Below are positions 24,808-33,943 of a stretch of 35,633 nucleotides of DNA, piece by piece. The notes beneath the pieces were generated by a model. It searched no databases and was not told where the DNA came from. It was given only the letters and a program-made list of their open reading frames with translations. The first letter of the stretch is position 1. Each line of letters begins with the position of its first letter. The translations under genes were made by a program, and so were the position numbers. Origin of the DNA: Pirellulales bacterium (lineage in GTDB: Bacteria; Planctomycetota; Planctomycetia; Pirellulales; JANQPP01); the NCBI GenBank assembly GCA_028289405.1, contig JANQPP010000183.1, positions 1 through 35,633 of the forward strand. Reading direction: 5' to 3'.

Positions 24808-26451
24808 ATGGAATCGAGGAGTGCCGAGGCCAAAACCGACGGTTGGCGGCGAGGCTGGTTGTTCTCCGCTGCCGGGGCCGCTTGCTGGTGGGCCGCTTTG
24901 CCACCCCAAGACTTTGCCCCCTTGGCGTGGCTGGTGGGTTTGTTCTGGACCTGGGCTAGCTTGCAAGAGGAGGCCAGACGTTTGCCCTTGCGCAAGTTGT
25001 GGTTGGTCGGGTTTGTTTTCTGGTGCGTCACCTTGCATTGGCTCCGCTTCCCTCATCCCGCCACGGGGTTGGGTGGCCTCGTGCTGGCGGCTTATTTGGC
25101 CTGTTACTTTCCCGCCATTTTTTGGTTCACGCGGCAACTCACGCAGTGGGGTTTGCCGCTCGTGCTCACCTTGTCCACCGTCTTCACCGCCTTGGAATAT
25201 GCGCGTGCTCACGTGTTGACCGGTTTTACCATGGCCAACCTGTGCCACACGCAGTATCGCTGGACGGAACTGATCCAAATCAGCGATCTGGCGGGCGGCT
25301 ATCTGGTGACATGGCTGTTGGTATTCGTGGGGAGTAGCGTTGGCTACGCGACTTGGCAACGGTTGCGGGAAAAATCGGGCTGGTGGCTGGCCGCAGCCCT
25401 GATGGCAGTCGCCTTGACGTTGGGGTATGGCGGCCGAGTCGGGGATAAAAGATTGTCGCAGCAGGCGGAAAAAATCGCCCTGATCCAGGGGAGCATGGAC
25501 AGCCGGTTCGATATCACCGACTGGCAGGCTCAGGCGAATACCATACTGCGACAGCACATGGACCTCTCCTTGCAGGCGTCGCGAGAGCATGGGCCATTGG
25601 CGGCGATCGTCTGGCCAGAATCGATGTTTCCCTATCCGCAAGCGAACTTGGCGGAGGATGTAGGGACTGTCGAGCAGGGAGGCTGGGAGCAGCCTTTTCC
25701 GCTTGATGAACTACGGAGGCAGATCGAATACCAGCGGGATTACGCGCGGCAAATGGCCGAAACTCTGGATACGGAGTGGATTTTCAACGCGACCCGCTAT
25801 GTGTATGACGTCTCGGGCGAGGAGATCCGCTACAACACCGTGTTTCACGTGGATCGTTCCGGGGAGATCCAGGGCCACTATGACAAGATGCACCTGGTGA
25901 TGTTCGGCGAGTACGTGCCCGGCGGAACGTGGTTTCCGGCCGTTTATTCGCTGCCCGGGATGCCACTGTCGGGCGGCCTGTCTTCGGGAGAGCAACCGGC
26001 CGTGCTTCGCATTGGCAAGGCTGCGGCAGCCGTGAATATCTGCTTCGAAAGCATCTTGCCACATCTCGTGCGGCGGCAACTGCGCGAACTGCAAGCTGCC
26101 GGTGAAAGCCCGAACCTGATATTGAACGTCACCAACGATGGCTGGTTTCGGGGTTCCTCCGCGCTCGACCTGCACTTCGTGTGCAGCGTGTTCCGTGCGG
26201 TGGAGTTCGGCCGATCCGTGTTGATCGCCGCGAATACCGGCTTCTCCGGCGAGATTTCTCCGTATGGAAAAATCGTCTCCCGAGCCAAGCGCTATGCCCC
26301 CGACATCGTGATCGCCACTCCGGAGCTAAGCACGCGTCAGACGCTTTACTTGCAATACGGGGATCTGTTCGCGGGGCTCTGTTTACTTGTCACTCTGCTG
26401 GCAGTACCACGAGCCCTCATTCAGCGTCGCCGAGACGCATCCGGCATTTGA
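24808..26451 (+). CDS. lnt: apolipoprotein N-acyltransferase
   Basis: An integral inner-membrane enzyme of 547 residues that adds the third acyl chain to lipoproteins, needed for Lol transport in diderms. Several N-terminal helices (residues about 15-210) precede the nitrilase-like periplasmic domain, and a last helix lies near 520-540. The catalytic triad is intact: Glu271 in VWPES, Lys360 in YDKMHLVMFGEYVPGG and Cys412 in VNICFES. Length is close to E. coli Lnt (512). ATG 24808 has only a weak GAGTG upstream. It fits with the lipoproteins predicted in this window and implies a true outer membrane. Confidence 0.95.
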   Translation: MESRSAEAKTDGWRRGWLFSAAGAACWWAALPPQDFAPLAWLVGLFWTWASLQEEARRLPLRKLWLVGFVFWCVTLHWLRFPHPATGLGGLVLAAYLACYFPAIFWFTRQLTQWGLPLVLTLSTVFTALEYARAHVLTGFTMANLCHTQYRWTELIQISDLAGGYLVTWLLVFVGSSVGYATWQRLREKSGWWLAAALMAVALTLGYGGRVGDKRLSQQAEKIALIQGSMDSRFDITDWQAQANTILRQHMDLSLQASREHGPLAAIVWPESMFPYPQANLAEDVGTVEQGGWEQPFPLDELRRQIEYQRDYARQMAETLDTEWIFNATRYVYDVSGEEIRYNTVFHVDRSGEIQGHYDKMHLVMFGEYVPGGTWFPAVYSLPGMPLSGGLSSGEQPAVLRIGKAAAAVNICFESILPHLVRRQLRELQAAGESPNLILNVTNDGWFRGSSALDLHFVCSVFRAVEFGRSVLIAANTGFSGEISPYGKIVSRAKRYAPDIVIATPELSTRQTLYLQYGDLFAGLCLLVTLLAVPRALIQRRRDASGI

Positions 26452-26508
26452 CGCCGATCCTCAGGCCACGGTCGCGGGAAGCGGCAGACCAAATCAGCGA
26501 ACGCCGCC

Positions 26509-29500
26509 TTATCTCCAAAATCGAGGAACGAGGTTCTTCACACGGTCCAGCATGCCAGGCTGGCGTTCTGGGCGCTGCGCCGCGCGAGCGGCAGGGGGTG
26601 GAGCATAGGGCGGTTCCACCGCGGAGGGCGGCTCGGCCAGGGGAATGTTCTCCACCAGATACCGCGGCCAGTAACTGTCCATGAATCGCGCGAACTCGCC
26701 GATATTTCCCTGGTCCAAGTCGAGCTCCGCTCCGTGGATCATCATTAACAGCCGTGCCCGTTTTGTCTCGCTAAAAGGCGGATCGAACAGCCGCACTTCG
26801 TCGAGCCATACATCGCCGGGACCGTTGAGCTCAAAACGCACGCGGAGCCGCGCGTCGGCGCCCTGCGGAAGGTCGGAAACGGGCAGACGGTACTCGCGCC
26901 AATCCGTCCCCAGCGGGTGTCTCCCTTGGCCCACGGCAGCGAACGCCTCGTATCTCGGTCCGTTTTCCTCTGCCGACTCGACTCGAAGCTTGAAGTCTGG
27001 TTGCGCGTCCACGTCGTACGTGCGGAGCCACACCGAGAGCATCACGCGGCCGCTGGGCGGCGGGGCGAACGCTTCGCTCAACAGGGCCAACGAGGTTCCG
27101 CCGCTATGCATGTGGAGGGACTGTCCTCCTTGCCGCGCGGCCCGGTCGTATTTGATACTCGCCGTGAATTCTTGGTTTTGTGCGGTGGGGCCACGTTCAA
27201 TCGACCACCCGGGCAGTGTGCCCGACTCGATCGGCAGTTCGAAATCGGGGTTGCGGAGGATGCCCAGCGGCCGATTCGTGACCAAGGCCCTGGCGCGGAC
27301 CGAAAGTTCACGGACTTGCCGGTCCAATTGATTTTGAATCTCCGATGGCACCTGGGACCGTGTTTCGGTGAAGCGGATGTTCTCCGAGGAGAGCCGCACG
27401 GCGAACAGGTCGAACGGTTCCAGGGGGATATTCCAGACCCATTGGCCCGCTCTACCCCGCGAGAGGTCCACTGGGCGTTGGCCGCTTCCCAGGGCTTGAG
27501 CCTCGCACTCCAGCGGCCCTTGAAAGCTCGCGGTGACATGAACCGGCCAGGGAGCATCATTGACCACGTAGGCGTAGGTCACTCCGTCGCGGCGTAGGGT
27601 CCGCAACGTCGTCCCTCGGGCACCGGTGGCCACGTCCTCGAAGCGTTCCCGAGGAAGCTGCTGGAAAGTGAGCATCAAATCGGCCAAGCTCGCTTCCTGG
27701 CCCATGGGGAGCAGCCACCCGCCGTCGAAAAAAGCTTGCTGGTCTGCGTGCGCGAGGGATCGAACATATCTCCGCCGATTTTCCCAGCCGGCGGGCGACG
27801 CCTGCGTGTAGAGCACCGTATGCGACTTCTCGAATGGCCCGTGCAAATCGAAGGATTCCAGGTAAAGTTGCCGGGGCTCATGGAAAAACAGGCTGCCAGG
27901 AAAGGGGCCGCTACCCAGATGGCGTTCGAAGTCCGACGCCTGGTTGATGAGCAAATTGGCCGCCTGGCCGTCCAAGGCAAGAGGAGGCAATTCCTTGCGC
28001 GGCCGCAGGAAGACGATCGCGTCATCCTCCACGAAGTGTTCCAAATCGATCCCCAGCTCCCACAGCAAATCCTGTAGATTGTTGGATTCGAGTAGCGCCG
28101 GCTGTAGTTTTTGCTGTAGCTCTGGGCTGTCGAACAGCTCCGATCCGGCCAGATAGAGCTTGGCTCCCGGCCGATGCGTGGCGATTTCCTCACGCAGCTC
28201 GCGGAAGAATCGCGAGAGTTCGCGGGCTCGCCAAGCCAGCCAGCGGGCCCGATGCTCAAGCGCAAAATCGGCCCGTTGCGCGAAGCGTTGTGGCCCGCGC
28301 GCGTCGCATTCCAAGCCGGTGTCTCGTTCGAAACGAGCGAACGTTTGGTCATCGAGCCCCCATTCTCCGCCAGGAAGCTGCAAGAAGCCGTCTGCGGAAA
28401 GCTGCAGGGACACACCGTGAAACATGGGATGCGCGGCATACCGCTCGGCCAATTCGGCGAGCACGTCCCGCACCGCCCGCTGCACGCGCGGATCCAGAAT
28501 GTTGTACCGGCCCCGCCCGGCCGCGTCCCGCGCAGTGCCTTGCCGGCCGACACACCAAATTCCCGAGGCCCCCTCCGGTTCCGACCTGGCTTCTTCTTCC
28601 AAAGCGGGAAGCGGCGCGCGAAAGTTTAGGGCTGGCACGAGCTGAATCTGCCGCTGATCACACAGGCGAAACAGCAGTTCCAGTACGTCCTTGCGCTGAG
28701 GGTCGGCCCCCTTGGAGAGAAAGATACCCGTGTCGTAGCGAGGCGTGGCGGCCAAGAGATCACTAGGATAGATCGCGCTGCCGTCGTTGTAGACCGACAG
28801 CATCAAGGCGTTGTAGCCGGCATAGTCGAGATATTGGACCAACCTCCGTCCCGCCTGATAGAAGGTGCCCCAATCGTCAAGGCTTCGGCGGCTCCAGGGA
28901 TCAAACTGCTCGGGCGAGGAAAAATTCTCTGGCAGCAGAGGGCGATCGAAGTACGCCGCCCAGAGCCGCGCGTCCCCGGTCCGGGGCTGGTCAAATGCGG
29001 GCGGCAACGAGGCGGGCGGGGTTTCACTCCCGATCAGGGACATTTGCGGCAGCGGCACTTGCGTGACCTGGCCCTTTTGCGCGGCGCGGACCCGCACCAC
29101 GCCGAAATCGGCCGAGGCATTCGGTTGCAAATTGGTGAGCAACAGCCATGGCGTTTCGCTTTTCGGCCAAATGACCAGGCGATGCCGCTGCATCGTGGCT
29201 GGCTCGTCCTCTACCGCTTCGGCGCGATAAACACCGGAATCGAGCCCGATCGGCTCCACGACGCCGGCGGAATTCGGCTCCACGAGGCTCACTCCGAGAA
29301 ACATGCGCTCATCGGAGGGAAATTCGATCTCCACGATGTGGGGTGTTCCCGGACGCTCGATCTCCAGCGGGCAAGCCGCCCAGGTCCGTTCCGCGGGAGT
29401 CGCGGCAGGCCCCAAACGGACAAGGCTGCCCAAGGAGGCATGCACATTCAAAGCGACATCGCCATGGTGCAACGGCACGCGCCGCGCCGATTGGAGCAAC

Positions 29501-30450
29501 GAGAGGCGGGGAATCCTCGGGGAACCCAAGATGTCCGTGGGCGTGATTTCCTGCACGATTTGGGAGAATTCCGCCGAAGGGGCGCCCCGCGCGGTGACTT
29601 CGTTACTCGCGACGACGAGCTGAATCTCCCGCTCGGAGAGCGTTTTGACCGGAGCGTAAAACCGCGTCTTTTGCTGCAAGCTCAACCGCAGAACAAACAC
29701 CCCTTCATCGTCGGGCATGGTCCACGAAGCCTGCATTTCGGCATCGGTGGGCAGTGCGTCTTCCCCCACCGAGTAGGGAACCGATTCCGACTGGCGGACG
29801 CGGCGTTCTCCCGCGGCGAGCAGTTCCGCCCGCAACGTCAACTCTCCATTTTCGGAGAGTGGGATCAAATTCGGCACCACCGTGAATTCGAACAGCTCCC
29901 CGGGATGGAACACGAGCGTGTCACGGTTGGTGGTGAAGCGGAGTTCGTCGCCCGGCACGCGCCGTGCTACTAGGCGGTTGTTATCTTCATCCAGAGCCAC
30001 GCTGCGGGGACCGGTGGCAAACTGCTCCAAAGGCAAGGGGATATGGCGTTCCACGGCGCCGTCCCGCGAGGCGAGCGTCACGTACAGCGTGGAACTGAGC
30101 GGGCCTTCCACCGAGATATCCACGCCTTCGTAATTGCGAGGACTGGCCTGACGCAGCCGCAGCGCCCGCTGTTGGATCCAAGCCGAACCGGGAACATTGG
30201 CCTCGATCCCCAAGGAAACGGGGCGGGAGATGGTCCCATCTTCCAGCCAAGCTTCCATATCCCAGGCGCGGGGCGTACCGCCCCCCCATTCCAACCGCAG
30301 GCGGAGATCCGCCAATTCGGTTTCCTGAGCGCAGAGCCACGCCGCCGTGAGCAGCCAGCAGACTGCCGCGCGACACGCGGTTTTGCGAGCGAAATCGCCT
30401 GAAAATACGCCGCGCGAACGCGACGCCGGCGGACCTCCGTGTCCGGCCAT
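26509..30450 (-). CDS. giant secreted protein with glycoside-hydrolase-10-like (GHL10) core
   Basis: A 1313-residue exported protein. Signal peptide near 22-42 (AAVCWLLTAAWLCAQE). About 50-480 are β-rich repeats of Ig-like character. About 500-900 look like a TIM barrel of the family-10-like type: VQYLDYAGYNALMLSVYNDG near 535-555, LLFRLCDQRQIQLVPALNF near 595, YNILDPRVQRAVRDVLAELA near 650, and HGVSLQLSADGFLQLPGGEW near 680. A β-sandwich with NPDFELP and PGWSIERG begins about 1065 and resembles a carbohydrate-binding module. The tail is Pro/Ala/Arg-rich. Substrate unknown and catalytic acids not confidently assigned. ATG 30450 has a weak ribosome site. Monocistronic. Confidence 0.65.
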   Translation of the reverse strand: MAGHGGPPASRSRGVFSGDFARKTACRAAVCWLLTAAWLCAQETELADLRLRLEWGGGTPRAWDMEAWLEDGTISRPVSLGIEANVPGSAWIQQRALRLRQASPRNYEGVDISVEGPLSSTLYVTLASRDGAVERHIPLPLEQFATGPRSVALDEDNNRLVARRVPGDELRFTTNRDTLVFHPGELFEFTVVPNLIPLSENGELTLRAELLAAGERRVRQSESVPYSVGEDALPTDAEMQASWTMPDDEGVFVLRLSLQQKTRFYAPVKTLSEREIQLVVASNEVTARGAPSAEFSQIVQEITPTDILGSPRIPRLSLLQSARRVPLHHGDVALNVHASLGSLVRLGPAATPAERTWAACPLEIERPGTPHIVEIEFPSDERMFLGVSLVEPNSAGVVEPIGLDSGVYRAEAVEDEPATMQRHRLVIWPKSETPWLLLTNLQPNASADFGVVRVRAAQKGQVTQVPLPQMSLIGSETPPASLPPAFDQPRTGDARLWAAYFDRPLLPENFSSPEQFDPWSRRSLDDWGTFYQAGRRLVQYLDYAGYNALMLSVYNDGSAIYPSDLLAATPRYDTGIFLSKGADPQRKDVLELLFRLCDQRQIQLVPALNFRAPLPALEEEARSEPEGASGIWCVGRQGTARDAAGRGRYNILDPRVQRAVRDVLAELAERYAAHPMFHGVSLQLSADGFLQLPGGEWGLDDQTFARFERDTGLECDARGPQRFAQRADFALEHRARWLAWRARELSRFFRELREEIATHRPGAKLYLAGSELFDSPELQQKLQPALLESNNLQDLLWELGIDLEHFVEDDAIVFLRPRKELPPLALDGQAANLLINQASDFERHLGSGPFPGSLFFHEPRQLYLESFDLHGPFEKSHTVLYTQASPAGWENRRRYVRSLAHADQQAFFDGGWLLPMGQEASLADLMLTFQQLPRERFEDVATGARGTTLRTLRRDGVTYAYVVNDAPWPVHVTASFQGPLECEAQALGSGQRPVDLSRGRAGQWVWNIPLEPFDLFAVRLSSENIRFTETRSQVPSEIQNQLDRQVRELSVRARALVTNRPLGILRNPDFELPIESGTLPGWSIERGPTAQNQEFTASIKYDRAARQGGQSLHMHSGGTSLALLSEAFAPPPSGRVMLSVWLRTYDVDAQPDFKLRVESAEENGPRYEAFAAVGQGRHPLGTDWREYRLPVSDLPQGADARLRVRFELNGPGDVWLDEVRLFDPPFSETKRARLLMMIHGAELDLDQGNIGEFARFMDSYWPRYLVENIPLAEPPSAVEPPYAPPPAARAAQRPERQPGMLDRVKNLVPRFWR

Positions 30451-30502
30451 TCGTTTCTCAGCGGTTGAGTGCGAGATTGATGTAGTACGTCCGGGCCATT
30501 AA

Positions 30503-30670
30503 CCGTCCATCGAAAAACACCCTCCTGGCATTTTTCAACCTTGCCGCATTGTGGGCCGCAATTGGCACGGCAAAGCGGCTCACGACTCGTAAAATAACGG
30601 CTTTCGTCGCTATTTTGAGCATCACTTCCCGTGATGCACCGGCCAGTTGAGCCATTCAACCGGCTGTTGA
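30503..30670 (+). repeat. dispersed hairpin-rich repeat, copy B
   Basis: This is the second copy of the element at 17112-17283, in the same orientation. Stems are kept with changes: GAAAAAC with GTTTTTC-like arm at 30512-30536, AAAAT with ATTTT (30591-30595, 30612-30616) and GTTGA with TCAAC (30646-30660). On the minus strand this copy is open for 65 codons (30458-30655: MAQLAGASREVMLKIATKAV… ending TYYINLALNR), stopping 7 bp before the giant gene. Whether that ORF is translated is unclear. Confidence 0.65.
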
Positions 30671-30922
30671 GTGGCCGCGAAGTATATCAATGCCCACTTT
30701 CCCCCGCCACGCCAATTCGCGGGCATTTTCGCGATTGTAAGCAGGGACATCTTTCGCTCAAAAGAGTCCGGTCGGTGGTTCGAGACGGTCGCAAGCCGTC
30801 CAGAGTTGCCAAGGCGTTCCGCTGTTCGATGAGGTTAGCCCGGGGCTTTGCGCTCCATGATCCAATCGCGCTGAGCGAACAGCAAACTTGTCCACGTGCA
30901 GTTGAGAAGGAAGACTTCGTCC
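30671..30922. other. 252-bp spacer after the ExbD operon, nothing supported
   Basis: No gene, promoter or T-tailed stem could be identified between the repeat and the stop of the last ExbD gene. The operon's terminator, if intrinsic, is not evident. Confidence 0.35.
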
Positions 30923-31414
30923 TCACTCCCCTTCTCTGGGCTTGCTAAACCGGATCTTGTCGATCAGTTTCACGACTTCGCCTTCCGGCGTGACGTAGCC
31001 GCTGATGGCGGTGATGGCGTCCATGGTGTAGCGGTACTTGAGGAAGAAGTCGGCGTCGAGTTCGACCTCCGCCGTGTCCGCCATGGAGCCGGGCCCCCGG
31101 TCGCTCCCCACGAGCTGGATTACGTACTGGTTGAGCGCGGCGAAGCTGGGGAAATCGCGGTCGGCGAACTGGATGCCGGCCAGTTCCCCCTCGGAGTCGG
31201 CCCGCAGGCGGACCGTCATGGGGGGGAGCATCTGGTCCTCCAGCGAGCCCTCCTGCGGCGAGTCGGGGGGCATCTTCACGCTGAAGTCCCCTTCGATGGT
31301 GACGATCTTCAGCGTCATGATGAAGAACGCCAACATCTGAAACACGATGTCGATCATGGGGGTCATCTGCAGCTCGATCTTGTTCGGCGAGATGACCGAA
31401 TGCCGGATACGCAT
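30923..31414 (-). CDS. ExbD/TolR-family biopolymer transport protein (second copy)
   Basis: A 163-residue ExbD-like protein. A short cytoplasmic N-terminus precedes the family motif QMTPMIDIVFQMLAFFIMTL (about 16-35), whose Asp carries the proton in ExbD/TolR/MotB-type motors. One transmembrane helix is followed by a periplasmic domain of about 125 residues (FSVKMPPDSP … MTVRLRADSEGELAGIQF), which is larger than in the first copy and has an added loop (GSDRGPGSMADTAEVELDAD). GAGG lies 5 nt upstream of ATG 31414. It is the last gene of the operon, 28 bp after the first ExbD, and probably forms a heterodimer with it, an inference from co-occurrence. Confidence 0.92.
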   Translation of the reverse strand: MRIRHSVISPNKIELQMTPMIDIVFQMLAFFIMTLKIVTIEGDFSVKMPPDSPQEGSLEDQMLPPMTVRLRADSEGELAGIQFADRDFPSFAALNQYVIQLVGSDRGPGSMADTAEVELDADFFLKYRYTMDAITAISGYVTPEGEVVKLIDKIRFSKPREGE

Positions 31415-31442
31415 GCCAGCCTCGACTACCTAGGGTAAGGGG

Positions 31443-31880
31443 TCATTCTTCCTGCTTGGCGCGGAGCGCGAACTTCTCGAACCGCGAACTTTGGCAGACT
31501 TCGATCACCTGCTGCACGCGGCCGGTCGCGGTGGCGGCGTCGGCACGGATGATCATCGTGGCCTGCGTGGGGCTCTTTTTGAGATAGTCCAAAATGGCCG
31601 CTTCCTTGCGAAGCCGGATCCGCAGCTCGGCCAGCGAGAGGGACTGCCCCGCGAAGACCGCCGTGCCATCCTGCGTGACCTGGATGGTGAGCGGCAGTTC
31701 GGGCGCGGTCTCCGGCGGCTTGGCCAGTTCGCTGGCTGGGAGCTGGATGCGCTCGTCCTGATCGACCTCGCTGAAGTTGAGCACGAACATGAAGAACGCG
31801 ATCAACTGAAACGTCATGTCGATCATCGGCGTGAGGTCGTTGGAGGCGGCAGCCGTCGTGCTCCGGGCTCGAAATCGCAT
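31443..31880 (-). CDS. ExbD/TolR-family biopolymer transport protein (first copy)
   Basis: A 145-residue ExbD-like protein. Motif NDLTPMIDMTFQLIAFFMFV lies at about 14-33 with the proton-carrying Asp, followed by the single helix and a periplasmic domain with the typical ExbD end: ATMIIRADAATATGRVQQVI then EVCQSSRFEKFALRAK. GAGGAAG stands 9 nt before ATG 31880. It begins 54 bp after the exbB stop. With ExbB it should form a proton-driven stator in the inner membrane. Its sequence is clearly different from the second copy, so they are old paralogues and not a recent duplication. Confidence 0.94.
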   Translation of the reverse strand: MRFRARSTTAAASNDLTPMIDMTFQLIAFFMFVLNFSEVDQDERIQLPASELAKPPETAPELPLTIQVTQDGTAVFAGQSLSLAELRIRLRKEAAILDYLKKSPTQATMIIRADAATATGRVQQVIEVCQSSRFEKFALRAKQEE

Positions 31881-31934
31881 GGGTAGGCTTCCTCTTTTTC
31901 GCCTGAGAGGCTCATGGGATCGAAACGGCGGCGC

Positions 31935-32780
31935 TTATTCCTTGGCGGGCCGCTTGGGGCCGACCTTTTCGAAGCGGCTCATCAACTGTTCACTCACCAC
32001 GCCGACCTCCAGCACGAGCCGGGCCAACCGGTTCCGCAAAATGCCATGCACGGCGATGGCGGGAATCGCCAGCCACAGGCCGACCAGCGTGGTGACCAGG
32101 GCGGTGGAGATGTTCCCCGCCAATACCGGCGGCGACGGCGCTTGCGTCGATTGGGCGATGTTGCTGAAGGCGGCCACCATGCCGTCCACCGTGCCCAACA
32201 GGCCGACCATGGGACTGATGGAGCCGATGAGGGCGATATAGCTCAGGCGGTGTTCGAGCTTCATCGTCTCTTCCTCGCCCACTTCCTGCATGGCCTCGAT
32301 GGCCTGCGGGTAGCCGGCGGAGAGGCGGGCCAAACCGGCGGAGAGCACCTTCCCCAAGAACGATTCGTCCGAGGAGGCGAGATCGTACGCCTCTTGGTAA
32401 CGCTTTTGGTCGAGATGTTCCTCGAAGGCTTCGACGAGTTGGATGGGGGCCACGTGGTCTCGGCGGGCGGCCATGAGGTTCATCACCAGCAGGGCCACCA
32501 GCGTGAAGGAGAGGCACAAAAAGGCGACCGTGTATTTGATGCCCAGCGCCTTGAAGAAGAAGGAGAGATAACTCTCTTCCACGGGAGGCGGATCGCCGTT
32601 GTTCTCCGGAGCGGGCGCTGGTTCCGCCGCCACGGCTTCACCGTTTCCCCCGTTGTCCTCTTCCGCTTCTTGGCCAAAACTTGTGGCCAGCGGCCAAGAC
32701 AACAGGCCCAAGATGGCTACCAAGCCGAGGATGGCGGGCCAGGCCGAAGGATGACTTAGTGCATGGAAAAAGCGTCGCAT
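31935..32780 (-). CDS. MotA/TolQ/ExbB proton-channel protein with N-terminal extension
   Basis: A 281-residue ExbB-like protein. The N-terminus is a signal-like helix (WPAILGLVAILGLLSWPLATSFG) and a periplasmic Glu/Pro/Ala-rich linker of about 45 residues, an extension typical of longer ExbB forms. Then come the first core helix (YTVAFLCLSFTLVALLVMNL), a cytoplasmic helical part, and the two conserved helices: ISPMVGLLGTVDGMVAAFS and ISTALVTTLVGLWLAIPAIA. These build the pentamer around the ExbD helices. ATG 32780 is chosen over a longer open frame because GGAGAGG lies just upstream. It is 92 bp after the TPR gene and starts the motor part of the operon. Confidence 0.95.
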   Translation of the reverse strand: MRRFFHALSHPSAWPAILGLVAILGLLSWPLATSFGQEAEEDNGGNGEAVAAEPAPAPENNGDPPPVEESYLSFFFKALGIKYTVAFLCLSFTLVALLVMNLMAARRDHVAPIQLVEAFEEHLDQKRYQEAYDLASSDESFLGKVLSAGLARLSAGYPQAIEAMQEVGEEETMKLEHRLSYIALIGSISPMVGLLGTVDGMVAAFSNIAQSTQAPSPPVLAGNISTALVTTLVGLWLAIPAIAVHGILRNRLARLVLEVGVVSEQLMSRFEKVGPKRPAKE

Positions 32781-32872
32781 GGACCTCTCCTGTGATGAGC
32801 GCGGTCCGGAGGGACGTGGCAGGCAAACGCCACGTGCCGTGGGGGACCGTTGTGGTGTTGTCGGTTCGTGAT

Positions 32873-33922
32873 TCACGATGCATCCCCCGCGCCATCCAGC
32901 CAATGGCTGTGGGGATAACGTTGTTGTAAATTTTCCTGGGCCTCGGCGGCACGGTCGGCACGCCCTAGCCGGGACCATATATCGGCCAAGTGGGCCAACG
33001 CTTCCGCGTGCAGTTCGGCATCCTGAAAGTAGACGATATCAACGTGCAAATAGGCCAAGAGCGCCTCTTGCAGCCGGTTCTCCCGCAAAAAGCACCAGCC
33101 GAGGGCGTTGTACGCCTCGGCATGTAGACGGGTATTCTCGGCATCCGCCTGGGATACGATCTCTTCAATGGTGGAGATACCAGCGGCGGACTGGCCAGTG
33201 GCCACTTGGCACATCGCTTGGCCAATGCGGCCGCGCTGGCGTAGCTCCTCGTCGATGCCGGGCTTGGCCTGCGCCAACTCGAATTCCCGGAGGGCCGGTC
33301 CAAATTGCTTCCGACGAATCAGTGATTGGCCCAGCGCGAGATGGGCACGGGCCTGAGTTCGTGGCCACGGCGCCCGCTGGAGATTACGCAGAACCTCGTC
33401 GGCGGAGGACGATTGTCCCTCGGCCGCAAGTAGGTCGGCTAGCAGTTGCAGGCCGGGATAATAGCGATGGCTGCCGGCATGTTTGGCAACATACGACTGT
33501 AAGCCGTTCACGGCAGTCTCGGCGGAACCGCCCTGGTTGAGCGCCAATTGCGCCAGGCACCACAGCCGCAGATATTCGGCTTCCCGCGCCAGCCACCCCG
33601 GGGCGGAGGAAGGGAGTTCCACGGCTTCCAGGGACTGGACCGCCTGCTCGAGCTGGCCGGAGCGGATTTCGGCACGGGCCCGCTGCAATTCCCGAGGTTC
33701 GTCCGTTCGCGATAGCGCTTCGATGTCCTCCGCGGCGATAAGGCGTTCTCCGTTGCGTTGCCGTACGACGACCTGTTCGCGAGATACGCTGCTAATCTCC
33801 CCAGAGACGGTACCGCTGGGAGTCCGCACTAAGTCGACCGCCCCAACTGGCGTGGTTAAAAAGGAGATTGCCCAGCCGGCAATGGCAAGTGCCCCAGGAA
33901 GCCGTCGCGAGATGGTCCGCAT
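32873..33922 (-). CDS. exported TPR-repeat protein
   Basis: A 349-residue protein with signal peptide (LPGALAIAGWAISFLTTPVGA, cleavage near 28). Residues 30-70 resemble a small β-barrel (TPSGTVSGEISSVSREQVVV … ERLIAAEDIEAL). The rest is tetratricopeptide-like helical hairpins, seen in ARAHLALGQSLIRRKQFGPA, EAYNALGWCFLRENRLQEAL and AEALAHLADIWSRLGRADRA, ending just before HSHWLDGAGDAS. TPR domains bind proteins, so it may be the periplasmic partner of the ExbB/ExbD motor. GGAGA lies 10 nt upstream of ATG 33922. The gap to the upstream TPR gene is 21 bp and to exbB 92 bp, all the same strand. Confidence 0.85.
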   Translation of the reverse strand: MRTISRRLPGALAIAGWAISFLTTPVGAVDLVRTPSGTVSGEISSVSREQVVVRQRNGERLIAAEDIEALSRTDEPRELQRARAEIRSGQLEQAVQSLEAVELPSSAPGWLAREAEYLRLWCLAQLALNQGGSAETAVNGLQSYVAKHAGSHRYYPGLQLLADLLAAEGQSSSADEVLRNLQRAPWPRTQARAHLALGQSLIRRKQFGPALREFELAQAKPGIDEELRQRGRIGQAMCQVATGQSAAGISTIEEIVSQADAENTRLHAEAYNALGWCFLRENRLQEALLAYLHVDIVYFQDAELHAEALAHLADIWSRLGRADRAAEAQENLQQRYPHSHWLDGAGDAS

Positions 33923-33943
33923 GATTCGATTTCTCCGGGGAAT

